DNA of 64,000 nucleotides, taken from Curvularia sp. ZM96. Taxonomy: Eukaryota; Ascomycota; Dothideomycetes; Pleosporales; Pleosporaceae. The position numbers and the translations under genes were made by a program. Shown piece after piece: positions 1 to 11,548 of the stretch (the stretch's first letter is position 1; each line of letters opens with the position of its first letter). The stretch is from contig JAJGBQ010000006.1 of assembly GCA_022457065.1 (NCBI GenBank), forward strand, positions 2,170,001 through 2,234,000, written 5' to 3'. The notes beneath the pieces are model-generated. The model was not told the origin of the DNA. It saw only the letters and a program-made list of their open reading frames with translations, and ran no database searches.

Positions 1-1478
1 ATCAGCCGGGAAAGAATTTCTAGAAACCCACCAGCCATACGCACACCTATCGAATCCGGCAAGCCGACAGTATTGGGGGAACTACTGCCGCTTGAATGCA
101 CTGGTTGGTAGCAAGCGAGCCGTGCCGAGCGGGTGAGAACAAATTACTGCCTTTAGGCCACGGTCTTACGAGCCAGTGGCTTTGCCGAGCTTCCTTCGAC
201 GGCCAAACTACGCAGTGGGGTGGACGAGAACGCTGGTTGGTGCTGTCTATGGAAGTTACATCGTCTGATACGTATGGGTGCGAGTGCAGTCAAGTCAGTC
301 CCATCAGGCCTTGGATCGGTCGGTATCCTTCCCAGCATCAAACAAAGTGTCCAGCACTATGTCGCTATACTATTCCGGAAACCGTTCTGCCCTCGGCTAC
401 ATTAGATCAGTCGGCAAGGTTTCCAGTTACACCGAGCGATTGTGCATGGTGCGCCATAGTGCTCCGTCTCCCATTTTAACCCACGATTCCAGTCGGTCCA
501 TGTCCTATATCCGGAAGCCAGCATCGTGGACGGTATTCTCGCCACCTAGCCGCGCGCCGCGTTCTCAATAGCCAATCGGTCTTGTTCGCGGTATTGCTGA
601 GTTTAGAAAATACTGTCAACAAATCACCAGTTATGTGTCGGCAATCGGGCAATCTATGCTAGGTCTATAGACGACTTCTCCACAAGATCGGCCAGCTGTC
701 CACACATCCGGAACAGTTTCCCGGGGTTCCATGGCGTACTCATTACATGGAAATGCATAGTTGTGCAAAGCTGGTCGGTAGCATGCATCAGTTATGGATT
801 TCCAGTGCCTCGGTAGCCATTCCCAAGTGTGATAGCCCGAATCCTGCAGATCACATACGCTCCACTTGACACGAAAGAAAAAGAACGGTATATCGACGAG
901 CATCGACTGGATTCTTGTCTAAGACCTACATCCTGATTTGGTGTGTCCAGCCGTATGCTTGGTGATCATCGAGTCTGGGGTGGCACGGAGACATTGTCGT
1001 GCAGACAGCCGACTGCAGGTCGTGACAGTCAACCAGCCATGCCTACGTTTGAGGACCCCACTCTAAGCCGAGGACAGCCACTAAGATATGGAGGTGTATC
1101 GACATGTGAATTAAATGGGGAGATCTAGCAAATAAGCGCTAGGTCTTAAGCAAACAGTGGGATCGAAGACTACGCACTGATGAAGCATGCAACACGGGAG
1201 AGCCGAGATGCAGCCATGCGGCGTTCGTCAAGAGTCACTAGACCAGATAGCGGCATTCGATGTTTCTGCTACATAATGTATTTCTATAAGTCATGGGCAA
1301 ATAAGCGCATATCGCACCGTTTTTTGACATGCGCTACTACACCGCATCCCGCCATCTGCTGAGCCTGCGCTCTGATCACGCGTTTTTTTAAACATTGATA
1401 TAGTCTGCTTAGTTTACCGGAATTTAAGAGACTTCCCCCCTACTTCTGCACATCATAATCTCATTGCGTGCTGGTAAC
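1..1478. other. Left-end non-coding stretch
   Basis: I recognise no gene here. Open frames on both strands are short (up to about 127 codons), overlap each other, lack familiar motifs and cannot be joined by convincing splice sites. The last 100 bases before the TmpB-like start are AT- and pyrimidine-rich, as expected of a promoter and 5' leader. The rest could be decayed sequence, but no repeat boundary is visible. Confidence 0.5.
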
Positions 1479-4400
1479 ATGCAGGAGCCAAACATGTTTC
1501 ACGGTATATCTGATCTATCTCTTGAAGATCAAACCTTGATCTCTACATTCGGGTCCGGCCCAACACTATCCTTCTCGCCCACGACCGTACACGAAGCCTT
1601 CGAACGCATTGTCGACGAACATCCTGCGGTTGTAGCTGCTGTCCACGAAGGCCAAAGCATCACCTACCTACAACTGGACCTTGCAGCCAACCGCCTCGCA
1701 CATCATCTCATTAGCTCAGGGCTTCGCCCAAGGCAAAGAGTATGTCTCGTCGTGCAAAGGTCGATAGAGATGCTTATTGGCTTTCTGGCCATCCTGAAAG
1801 CCGGCTGCCAATATGTCCCAATCGATGGCGGTGTTGCTTCTGACCAGGCACTGAAACACATCTTCGAGGACACCGAGTCTCGATTCATCTTGTGCCTTCC
1901 TAGGTACTGGGATCGGGTCAAGCAGTTTGCGAGCTCAGAGGCGCTTGTGCTGGAGCTGAACATGACTACTGGAGCCTTCTACTCCCCTTTCCGACCAAAT
2001 GTCCAAGTCACTGCAGAGGATGGTGTCTATGCCATGTACACATCAGGTAAGTGTAGTCAAACGTTTGGTGTTGATCTCCCGCTGACAATGTTTGAAGGAA
2101 GTACTGGCGTTCCGAAAGGTGTCGATGTTAGACACGGTTCCAAGACTAGTGCCCTTCTATCAGAGCCCGGAAAACTGGGCATCACTGTTGGCTCAAAGGT
2201 TGGCCAAGTTTTGAGCATCTCTTTTGCCATGGGTAAGCTAGCTGACGATTGAGAGAGCACTTGAGCATCATGCTAAACATAATATAGGAGCATGGGAGAT
2301 GCTGGGTTGTTTGATGAACGGCGGAACGCTATACCTCCGGGGATCCAACTGGGATGCAACCCTGAAACAGGTCAGTTGAGATAGCTGCGGCTGCTAGCCA
2401 ACGTGAAGCTAACTAGCAGTGCAGGTCGACACGTTAATATGCACTCCTTCCATCCTCTCCAAGTACGACCAACGGAATTACCCAAACATCAAGACGCTCG
2501 CTGTAGCAGGCGAAGCATGCCCACAAGCGTGAGTGTATGATTCGCGCGAGACATCAAGATCATACTAACAAACCCTCAGTCTCGCTGATGAGTGGGCTCA
2601 AGACAGAGATTTTTACAATCTGCTTGGTTCCACAGAAACCTTTTTGCTATCCGCACATCGACATGTCAAGGGAGAGCACTTGTCAATCGGTCGCCCGCTT
2701 CCAAACACAAGATGTTACGTACTCGATGACCAGGGCAGGCCGGTACCAGTAGGACAGAAGGGGACACTATGGGTCGGGGGTAGAGGCGTGGCAAAAGGCT
2801 ACATCAACCTGCCCTTGACTACTGCAGAGAAGTTCCAGCTCGACAAGTTTGCGAACGATGGGTAAGTACTCTTCTCGCACGTAAGGAATGCTCTAATGAT
2901 GAACCAGCTCCATGATGTATAACTTTGGCAACATCGTTTGCTGGCGAGCTGATGGCTCGTTGGACTCGTTTGGACGAATGGACGACCAGGTAAAGATCAA
3001 GGTACGTCTGACACTCCAGTTGTGTCTCAATAGATTTGCTGACTTTTCCAGGGCTTCCGCGTGGAACTTGACGGCATTACCAGCGTCATCGAGGTAAGCA
3101 GTCTCCGCTCCGGATCAGTCTTCCTTGCTAACAGTCCACGACAGCAATTTCCTGGAGTAACGCGAGGCGCATCTTTAGTCATCGACGGAGTTCTTCACGG
3201 CTTCTATGCTTCTTCCGTCCCGGTCGACGAAAAGGAGATTGACACTTACCTGCGAAAACAACTGCCCTACTATTCTGTTCCAGAACGATGGATCCGCGTA
3301 GACGACGTTCCATTAAACCCCAACGGCAAAGTCGACAAGGCGCAGCTTATGGCGCTCGCCGCACAAACAGTCACCGCCAAAGCAGAGGTTGAGGCGACCA
3401 AGAAGGGGCACGTACGAGTCGACTCGGGCGTCGATGTCTCCGACGAACCTAGGAAAATCGAGGCTCCTCTCGCCGCCATCGTGCATGACAGCCCACGCGC
3501 TCTGTCACAAGATCTGGATCTTGAAAAGGGATTCCTGGCCAAGAGTATCGAGCGTCGGTCAGGAAGCGAAAGCCCAGAGCCATACGAGACACTGACTGCA
3601 CTACCACAACCCAAGCAGTCGCGAACACAAGCCTGGGTGCGGCACCGTGGCATGATTGCATACCGCTGGCTGCTGCTTCCAGTCGTCCTGACCAACGTTG
3701 GAGTTGCAATCTGGCTTCTCTATGACAACATCAAGAACCAGACATATCCTCTTGCCACAGTCGCAGATGCCACTGCAGCAAACCTCTGCGCGGCGATCCT
3801 GATACGTTCAGAGCCGGTCATCAATTTGTTGTTCAAAGTTTTTTCATCGGTCCCTACCTGGGTACCGCTTAGGATACGGTGCATATGCGCGAATGTTTTC
3901 CACATTGGTGGTATCCATGTGGGATGCGCAATCGCCGCGCTCATATGGTTTGTCATCTTTGTCGTCGGTGCGAGCCTGGAGCTGGCCAAGGATGCCAATG
4001 AGAGAGCCATCTCGTTGGCGCCAGTGATACTATCGTACTTCATCATGTTCCTGCTGCTTACGATGACGGCGATGTCGCATCCGTACCTCCGGAACCGGTA
4101 TCACGACTTGTGGGAGGGTCTGCATCGCTTTGGTGGGTGGACAGTGCTTATTCTCTACTGGGTGCTCATCGGCCTGTCCACCGCAGAGATGGCCCGTCCA
4201 ATAGGCTTGTCAGCTTCTGAGGCCTTTGTGAAGAGCTCTTCGCTATGGCTCATCACCATCGCTACATGCGCAATCATCTTTCCCTGGCTGTTCCTCCGAC
4301 GGGTTGCGGTTATACCCGAAGTCCTCTCGTCGCATGCGGTCCGGCTACACTTCAACTCCAATCTCGGTCCCGGTAAAGGTATCCGTCTTGCGCAACACCC

Positions 4401-4914
4401 ACTCGGAGACTTCCACGGTTTTGCCACGATCACCAATGGACCGAACGACGGCTACTCAGTCATTGTTAGCCGGGCTGGAGACTTCACAGGTCACATGATC
4501 GATACGGCGCCAACGCACATTTGGAGACGGGGGATCCCGACGTCCGGAGTCCTGCGGATCGCAACATTGTTTAAGAGCGTGGTTATTGTAGCGACTGGAT
4601 CCGGCATCGGCCCGTGTCTTTCTATTTTCCCCTACAAGCACATTGCCATGCGCATTCTCTGGACGGCGCCAAACCACGAGGCAACGTTCGGCAAGGCCAT
4701 GGTCGAGGACGTGCTCCAGAGAGATCCAAAGGCCGTCATTCACAATACCCGCATGTCTGGAAAGCCAGATATGAGCCTGTTGACATACAAACTATACAAG
4801 GAGAGTGGCGCGGAGGCGGTGCTAGTGATTAGCAACAAGCGCTTTACAAGACAGATAGTCTTCGACATGGAGCAGAGAGGGATACCGGCGTACGGGGCGA
4901 TTTTTGATTCTTAG
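1479..4914 (+). CDS. TmpB-like adenylate-forming membrane flavoprotein (NRPS-like)
   Basis: Predicted fusion of an AMP-forming adenylation domain and a membrane oxidoreductase of the TmpA/ferric-reductase type, 1025 residues. Exons: 1479-2046, 2098-2232, 2288-2370, 2425-2528, 2580-2861, 2908-3001, 3052-3093, 3145-4914; all joins keep frame. Seen: A3 motif YTSGSTGVPKG near residue 187, split by intron 1; LGSTE in place of YGPTE; GRMDDQVKIKG; and NPNGKVDK with the A10 lysine near 498. Residues about 610-820 hold five or six hydrophobic segments; an HPLGDFHGFA FAD-type motif and a GSGIGP nucleotide motif near 921 follow. No carrier-protein serine motif lies between the halves. The A7 motif reads YNFGN where the family has an Asp. 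Known: Aspergillus nidulans TmpB, of this architecture, and the related TmpA act in asexual-development signalling. The substrate here is unknown. The frame runs upstream to a TTG; 1479 is the first ATG and a second in-frame ATG is at 1494. Confidence 0.85.
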
Positions 4915-5911
4915 ACTTGCATTGGGAGGACGACGCGCTAGATGAGATGGTGCACACGATTGACGATATCCGAGTCATGATGTTATGAGTTGTATGTATT
5001 GAATGAACCATGTCCCATGTCCAGAGCAGTCTTGGCGGAAGTGTTGCGGTGTTTCCTAGTTGCGCAGGTGCAGTCGCTGGGCGATATTCTCCGCTGCGAA
5101 GCCGGACACGTGGACAGTCTTGGCGGCTACCAGTACGAGACCTTTGAATGGCGTCTTCACGACTCGCCCACCTGACCCTCCCTATGCCTGCATGTCATCA
5201 ACATCTCCTGAGCTGGCATGTTGAACAAAAGAAAGTATGTTTCGAGTGCCCCTGAGGGGGCGGAGCTGTCTACGAAACCGAGATGACCACAGGGGCCACC
5301 CTCACCCGCCAATATCTACTCCGTACCTTCTCTGTTCATCGTCTTCTATAGCACGACTTACCAGGTCTGCCATGCCGGCGGCATCGTCGCATGAATGCGG
5401 AAATGCTGCTCGACCATTCTATTACCATATTGGAGTGCCAAGTCGCAGATAACCGGTGTGCATTAGCAGCTGCGCGTCCGAGTTCAAGCTTTGCCCCAAA
5501 ACACTTGCTTTTCGTCGCGCACCAATCTATCTTATCAAACGAGGCAGCTCACAAGGGCCAGCTCAGCCCTAGTCACGGCACTCTACAGGATCTACTTGAT
5601 CCTCCCGGGCAGGTGCATCAGGAGTTTCTGCGGAGGAGCGACAGAAGAAGAAGGAGATGATACTAGCGCCCGAACCAATTCGCGTTGCGGGCCAATCACG
5701 GCGCGACCACACATTCAACATGCCGGCGGACTAAGCCTGGGCGTGTGATATCACAGCCGTTAGAAGAAGGTAGATCATAGTAATACGGGGGCGGGAGAGG
5801 TGTAAAAGGCGGCTTCCTTGCTACCAGCACCAGCACTGAAGAGGTACACTTCATCCTTTGTCTGTCATACACTCTCGCTTTTTCTCTTGTAAAAAAAGGA
5901 CCGATTCCAAG
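4915..5911. other. Intergenic region upstream of the carboxypeptidase
   Basis: About 1 kb between two same-strand genes. It should hold the TmpB-like 3' end and the carboxypeptidase promoter. Short open frames (up to about 89 codons) overlap and show no recognisable domain. A pyrimidine-rich leader with a short A run precedes the ATG at 5912. Confidence 0.5.
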
Positions 5912-7473
5912 ATGAAGTACGCTCTCGCTTCAGCATTGATACTCCAGAGTACAACCGTACTTGGAAGTCTTCTTCCAGTTCATTTCAAAGCACCCACGCC
6001 TAGCCACTTTTTGGATATCGTGAACAACGGCACATACGATTTGGGTTGCCGACCAAAGGCTGTTCCACACCAAGATGGCCACTTTGAGCTCCACGCTCTG
6101 CTGACGGAGGAGCAAATTGCCTACCTGAACAAGGAATACGAGAACTCTAACGAGATCACTCTGCATCGACGAGACCTCAGTAAGAGGGCTGCCGATGCGC
6201 CCATTGGCTCTGGCGACCGATGGCAAGGTGGCGCTGTTACCCCATCTGGCCTCGGTACCAAAGCGTCAGGATCAACAATCAGCTCCATCATGAACGTCAA
6301 CGAGATCAACTCGGCTATCAAGGGTCTTGTCAACGGTTATGGAATCAGTACCGTTACTCTGCCATACAAGACCTTCCAGGGCGCGACACAAACCGCTGGA
6401 TACGTAGGCGCTGGGACAGACAAATCCAAGTACAAGCTCTACCTGAGCGCTGGCATGCACGCACGTGAGCGTGGTGGCCCAGATCAGCTCATTTACTGGA
6501 TTTCCGACTTGCTTGCTGCGAACAAGGCCGGAACTGGTCTCACATACGGCCGAAAGACGTACACCAACGCCCAAGTCAAGAGTGTCCTCGCTGCCGGTAT
6601 TGTCTTCTTCCCTCTTGTCAACCCTGACGGAGTCGCCTACGACCAGTCTTCTGGCTCTCTCTGGCGCAAGAACCGCAACACAAGGTCCGGCTCAAGCGGC
6701 TCATCCGTCGGCGTTGACATCAACCGCAACTTTGACTTCCTCTGGAACTTCCCCAAGTTCTTTGACCCCTCGACATCCCCTGCTTCCCGCTCGCCCAGCT
6801 CGGAAGCTTTTTACGGCACTGCTGCTGCCTCCGAGTCCGAGACCAAGAACCACGTGAGCATCTACGACAGCTTCCCCAAGATCCGCTGGTTCATGGACAT
6901 CCACTCGGCCACTGGAGACATCCTGTACAACTGGGGTGATGATGAGACCCAGAGCACAAACACCGCCATGAACTTCCTCAACAGTGCCTATGATGGAAGG
7001 CGAGGCCGTATCGGCGACTCTACGTACAAGGAGTACATGCCCTCGGCCGATGTCACCAACATCAAGAGCGTTGCTTCCAAGACTGCTGCTGCTAGTAAGT
7101 TATATATATTCATTATTTTCTCTAAGCAACTGAGACTAACCCCTGATTTCTACAGTGGCCGCCGTCGGTGGACGTTCATACTCATCTATGCAATCCGTTG
7201 GTCTCTACGCTACATCCGGTGCCTCGGACGACTACGCCGCCAGCCGCGTGTACGCCAAGTCTGGTGCCAACAAGATTCATGGCTGTAAGTCTTCAGCTCT
7301 TTCGTCTTTTTTATGTTACTCCCATACTAATTCTGCTCGTTTTAGTCACCATGGAATTCGGTTATGCCACAAACTTCTACCCTACACTCACCGAGTTCAA
7401 CCAAAACATCCTAGACACCAATGCCGGTTTCATGGACTGGGCGCTTGCGGCCATTGCTGTTGGACTTGATTAA
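5912..7473 (+). CDS. Secreted M14 zinc carboxypeptidase
   Basis: Metallocarboxypeptidase of the M14 (carboxypeptidase A/B) family, predicted to remove C-terminal residues outside the cell. Three exons, 5912-7094, 7156-7284 and 7346-7473, give 479 residues. The start follows from a typical signal peptide (MKYALASALILQSTTVLG); the open frame runs upstream only to a TTG. A propeptide of roughly 90 residues, ending near a dibasic site, precedes the enzyme domain. Zinc ligands are visible: the HARE motif (His183, Glu186) and the His of MDIHSA (His331). Substrate-binding motifs VNPDG and DINRNFDF are present, and the catalytic Glu lies in TMEFG at about 441 in the last exon. All active-site elements are intact. 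The 3' end faces the convergent membrane-protein gene 298 bp away. Confidence 0.93.
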
Positions 7474-7771
7474 ACGGGCTTATTTGCTGACGAAAGTGAT
7501 GTTGAAATGATGTGCATAGGGGAGCGATTTGGCGTTGTTGGCGAGACAAGCACCTATCATTATGATGGGTTATTCTTCTTCATGTTCATAATTTTTGGTC
7601 TAAGATGACGACGAGCCATAATGCATATTCCTGTACCAAAAGATCCCAAAAATTGGGATCAAGAAAACTGTTCAAGTTCTGTCATGTGAAACAATCCAAA
7701 TATGATCAGGGGATAAGCTTTCGCACAGCAATATTGTATATACTGTTCCTCTAAACAATCGAGAGCACAGC

Positions 7772-8873
7772 TCAAGCTCCAACCCCACCATTTACATGGT
7801 GATCATAGTCATCATGCTCAACATCCACATAATGGTACACCCAAAACGAGCAAAACGCAAATGCCGTAACACCTCCTACAAACGCTGTAAGATACATGAC
7901 AGCAATCTACATTCACGTTAATAAAGTCTCCCTGCCGCATCCCTGCATAAATTCATGTCAGATTGCAAAGGGGGTACGTACATTATGTCCACTCCCCCAC
8001 TCCCGCTCATGCCGTATAAATGGCGTGCAAACTAAAATCGTCAAGCCACCCAAAAAGGCGCACACAGAATACGACATAAACATGACAGGCGCCTGCCACG
8101 TAAACACCATCTTCCACCTGGGCACATAGTGCTGCACGGTTGTACTAGCTGTTGTGGGCGACATCAGCAACGGCCGGTACCTATCCACTATGCCGTCGAT
8201 ATTTGACAGAGCTTGAGCATGAGATGGTGGGGGAAGTGTCAGTGGACCGAGCAGATCTAACACGGTGACTTCAGAGGCCGAGAGCAAGATACCAAGGATG
8301 GCGAGGATCAGGCTCATGTGCCAGAAGCCGTGGGTGAGCCAGTAGGCGTCTGCGATGGTGGTCCAGGAGAAGGCGCCGATGACGGCAGCGGCGAGGACGG
8401 TGCACTGGAGTTTTGCAATTAGTCATCTCAGTTGTGGAGCAGTTTTTTTCTGTTTCGTAGTGCAAAGGCAAATGGGAATTGGGGGAGAAGGGAGAGGTTG
8501 GGTGCAATCTCGGGGCCGCTTACCGAGATGGTGGTGAATTGTAGTTCCCGCAGTTTTCGTTCGCGCCATGATGAGAGCGCGCGATGTAGCTTTTTGGTAT
8601 CTGAGGGTGTGGACGCGAGCTGGGCAAGTTTTTGAATTGGGTCAAGGGTGTTGAAGTGGTAGAGGCGGTAGTACGGCAGGGTTGCTGTTGTGATGATGAT
8701 ATGCTCGATGGCCGATGATAGGCGCTGCTGAAGTTAGCAGGTGGTAGTTTGCTTCCTTCCGTGATAGAGTGAACTCCTCCAACAGCAAGGCATACTCGGG
8801 TGCCTACCTGGAGAACCTGGGTGACAGATTTCGTAGCTAGCGCCAGCGCCGCAGAACCCGGCGCTGGCGGCAT
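7772..8873 (-). CDS. Unknown four-exon multi-pass membrane protein
   Basis: Rebuilt from four exons on the minus strand: 8873-8808, 8727-8524, 8404-7982 and 7906-7772. Each exon is a whole number of codons (66, 204, 423, 135 bases), giving 275 residues. Splice sites are GTAGGC, GTAAGC and GTACGT donors with CAG, CAG and TAG acceptors. Seen: a short hydrophilic N-terminus with a basic, charged segment (SSWRERKLREL), then about four hydrophobic helices: one after exon 2, one around MSLILAILGILL, one around FMSYSVCAFLGGLTILV, and one in the last exon (YLTAFVGGVTAFAFCSF). A His/Asp-rich tail (VDVEHDDYDHH) ends the protein. I do not recognise a family. It looks like a fungus-specific membrane protein. 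The exon joins are strong; the function is open. Confidence 0.7.
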
Positions 8874-10287
8874 CTGGAGATCAAGCGCTTGACTACCTGG
8901 TACCCAGAGGTAGTATCTCACAGATTTACTGGTGTTGCTATGCTGATTGCGCAACGCTGCAGTTCTGCCTTCGATGCACGACAACAATGAAACGGCCTAC
9001 GAAAGGTCCAGGCGGTCACCTAAGGGCCGAGCTGTTCCCGACTGAAAAATAGTCACAGGGCAAAACCATAGACTTTACACAGCGTGGGTGTCACTGTAAT
9101 ACGAGTGGTTAGTGTTCAGCCTCGCAGCACCAAGGGGTGCAGCTGAGGTGCGGCTGAGACATTGTTCGCTTACGCTTGTCGAGGGCTTTCAATGAGGCTG
9201 AGAAAACTGGTCAAAGGGACTCGAAGCTTAATCGTGATTCTATGTTACAAATTTGTTAGTATGCTGGTACGGAAACAGTGTCTATAGTCAAACCAGTCTG
9301 ACGATTTTACTGATCTACACAATGTCTATGGAAATATAGAGTACACACCCGTGATCATGCGGCTCTCGTGAGTCAACACCTGTTCATTTCACATCATCAT
9401 TGCTGAAAACTAGGAGACCTTCCTATCTGAAGTTCAAAATGTCGACAAGGACAACAGACTTGTCGCTGTTTGTTAGCAAGGATGGGAGCATAGTTCTGAG
9501 GACGAAGCAAAAGCCGAACGTAGATGATGTGTTCCTAGCTAGGCTCCACCTTAACCACATTAATTGCGTGTGAGCTCGCCTCAGCTTTCTCAAGACCCTA
9601 TATGCTCACACCGGTGCAGTGTAGCTGCGACCAAGAGCGCATGACTAGTGTCTCTCCTTCCAACTGTTTCTTGTCTGCTTACTTGATCATTGTTTTCTAG
9701 AGTAGTTTTGGGAGTCATTCACGGCCATGCGATAATTGTACCGACCAGCCCAAGCGTTGTGGCTCCTTCGTGCGCAGAACATGATCGTTGCGTTTGATAA
9801 CGAGAAGATGAACGCACACGTCATACTGACCCGATAACTCGGTTCATGGATCCAAGTGGGTGACCCAGACCAGAAAGAGTACATCCATGGCCGTCACTAT
9901 TCATACAATCACGTCGTTACATGATTACACTCCACGCAGTTTAAGCACGATCTGTTATAATCAAAGCCAGGTTTTCAGGACACTCCTGAATGTACGGAAT
10001 ATCTGAATATATGTTACTGTGACACGACACCGTATAATTCAATAGCGGTGCCCATGCCAATCTTTAGCGCATTCATTATAATTTGAATGACACCCAGCAC
10101 GGACTCTTCCTGTGAAATCAAACGACATGATCATCATCAGTGCATGATTCATATGAGAACGTTCCAGAGGGCAAGAAGATTGTTTATACATCTAGATAGT
10201 AACTATTTATACAACCAACACAAAATATACACAGTAAAGAAATGAAGGGGTATTTTGCACAGCAAAGAAAGGGAGGAAATGCCTCAT
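8874..10287. other. Intergenic region
   Basis: About 1.4 kb with no gene I can support. Open frames are short. It holds the promoter of the minus-strand membrane-protein gene on its left side and the 3' region of the FMN oxidase on its right side, where the sequence becomes AT-rich (10140-10260). Confidence 0.5.
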
Positions 10288-11457
10288 TTAAAGCTCGCTG
10301 TTACCAACCCAGGGGTTGGAGGCCTTCCAGCTGACGTACTCGGGTCCAATCTTCTTGAGATCAGGGATACCGACGTTGGCTGCGTCGTTCAGAAGCTCGT
10401 ACTTGAGCATCTCAGCGGCCCTTGAGACACCCTCGGCGCCATAGATGTTGGCAAACATAAAAGGCCTACCGACACCGACGGCCCTTACGCCAAGAGCAAG
10501 GAGCTTCAAGATATCAGTTCCGTATCGTACACCACCGTCGGCGTAGACCTCGATTTGCTTGAAGATTTCGGGATCCTCTTGGTGAATCTCGAGCGCAACT
10601 TGGAGGGCAGAGGGCGAAGTGTCGGACTGACGGCCGCCGTGGTTGGAGAGGAAAATGGCCTTTACACCCTGCTTGACGGCCTCGCGGGCGTCCTCAACGG
10701 TTTGAATACCCTTGGGAATGATAGGCAGGGAGGTCATGTTGGAGAGCTGGTGGTAGAGATCCCAGGTCAGAAGGCTGAGCGAACTGTCTGCGGATCCGAC
10801 ACTGTAGCGTGCAGCACGGTGCCTGACACCATCGCCAGGAGAGTCAACAGTCAGAACAATGGCCTTGGAGCCCAGCTGCTCAATCTTGCGGAATAGCTTC
10901 TGAGTCGCGGCCATGTCATCCGTCAGGTAAACCTGCTGGAAGAGGACCTGCTGGGAGTCGTTGCCACGGGCAGCGTAGATGTCATCGATGGTCTTGGATG
11001 CAAAGAGCGACGCCATATAGAGGATGTTGGCGTCAGCAGCGCCCTTGACCAGACCAAGCTCGCCGTCCGGGTTTGCATATCCACCACGAGCACATGGCGA
11101 GATAAAGAAAGGAGCTGAGAAGTTGTGGCCAAGAATGGTTGTTGGAAGGGACGCTCCGACGTTGGTAATGTCACGAAGGACGCGTGGCCGAAGTCGGTAA
11201 CGGGAGAAGATTTCCAGGTTGTTGCGGTACGACCACTCGCCAGCTGCACCGTTGCGGTAGTAGGTGTAGGCAGAGGTGTTCATGAAATGGCGGCCGACCC
11301 ATTGGAAATCAGGGAGACCAACCAAAGACTTCAGCGGAGGCAGAGTGTTGTTGGAGACAAATGCGGCAAGTTGCTGGTCAATGCCGGTGTCTGGTTCGTC
11401 CAGGAAAGGGCTTGCAGCAAGAGCGCTGGTAGCGAGGGCAAGGAGTGAAAGACGCAT
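10288..11457 (-). CDS. Secreted FMN-dependent alpha-hydroxy acid oxidase (lactate/glycolate oxidase family)
   Basis: Single-exon gene of 389 residues. It belongs to the FMN-dependent alpha-hydroxy acid dehydrogenase family (glycolate oxidase, lactate 2-monooxygenase, cytochrome b2 core), which oxidises a 2-hydroxy acid to a 2-oxo acid. Catalytic and FMN residues are in place: TVDSPGDG (Asp), Lys249 in PKGIQ, and His273/Arg276 in SNHGGRQ. The Lys-His spacing of 24 matches glycolate oxidase. The FMN phosphate region YADGGVRYG and GVGRPF is intact. Unlike the usual cytosolic, peroxisomal or mitochondrial members, it begins with a clean signal-peptide-like stretch (MRLSLLALATSALA), so secretion or vacuolar entry is inferred. 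There is no cytochrome b5 domain and no peroxisomal SKL-type end. The substrate cannot be assigned from sequence alone. Confidence 0.9.
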   Translation of the reverse strand: MRLSLLALATSALAASPFLDEPDTGIDQQLAAFVSNNTLPPLKSLVGLPDFQWVGRHFMNTSAYTYYRNGAAGEWSYRNNLEIFSRYRLRPRVLRDITNVGASLPTTILGHNFSAPFFISPCARGGYANPDGELGLVKGAADANILYMASLFASKTIDDIYAARGNDSQQVLFQQVYLTDDMAATQKLFRKIEQLGSKAIVLTVDSPGDGVRHRAARYSVGSADSSLSLLTWDLYHQLSNMTSLPIIPKGIQTVEDAREAVKQGVKAIFLSNHGGRQSDTSPSALQVALEIHQEDPEIFKQIEVYADGGVRYGTDILKLLALGVRAVGVGRPFMFANIYGAEGVSRAAEMLKYELLNDAANVGIPDLKKIGPEYVSWKASNPWVGNSEL

Positions 11458-11540
11458 CTTGTGTGATAGAGATAAAGAGTGTCAAAGAGTTGGAGATCAG
11501 CTGTAAGGAACAAATCAATCAGTAGCAGCAGGCTCAAGAC

Positions 11541-11548
11541 TTTTATAT
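11541..11548 (-). promoter_or_regulatory. TATA-like box of the FMN oxidase gene
   Basis: On the minus strand the sequence reads GATATAAAA, about 85-90 bases upstream of the start codon at 11457. The spacing suits a fungal core promoter. This is a motif match only. Confidence 0.45.

Noticed and set aside
96..903. Frames of up to 127 codons at the left end
   Set aside because: No recognisable motif, overlapping on both strands, and no plausible exon joining.
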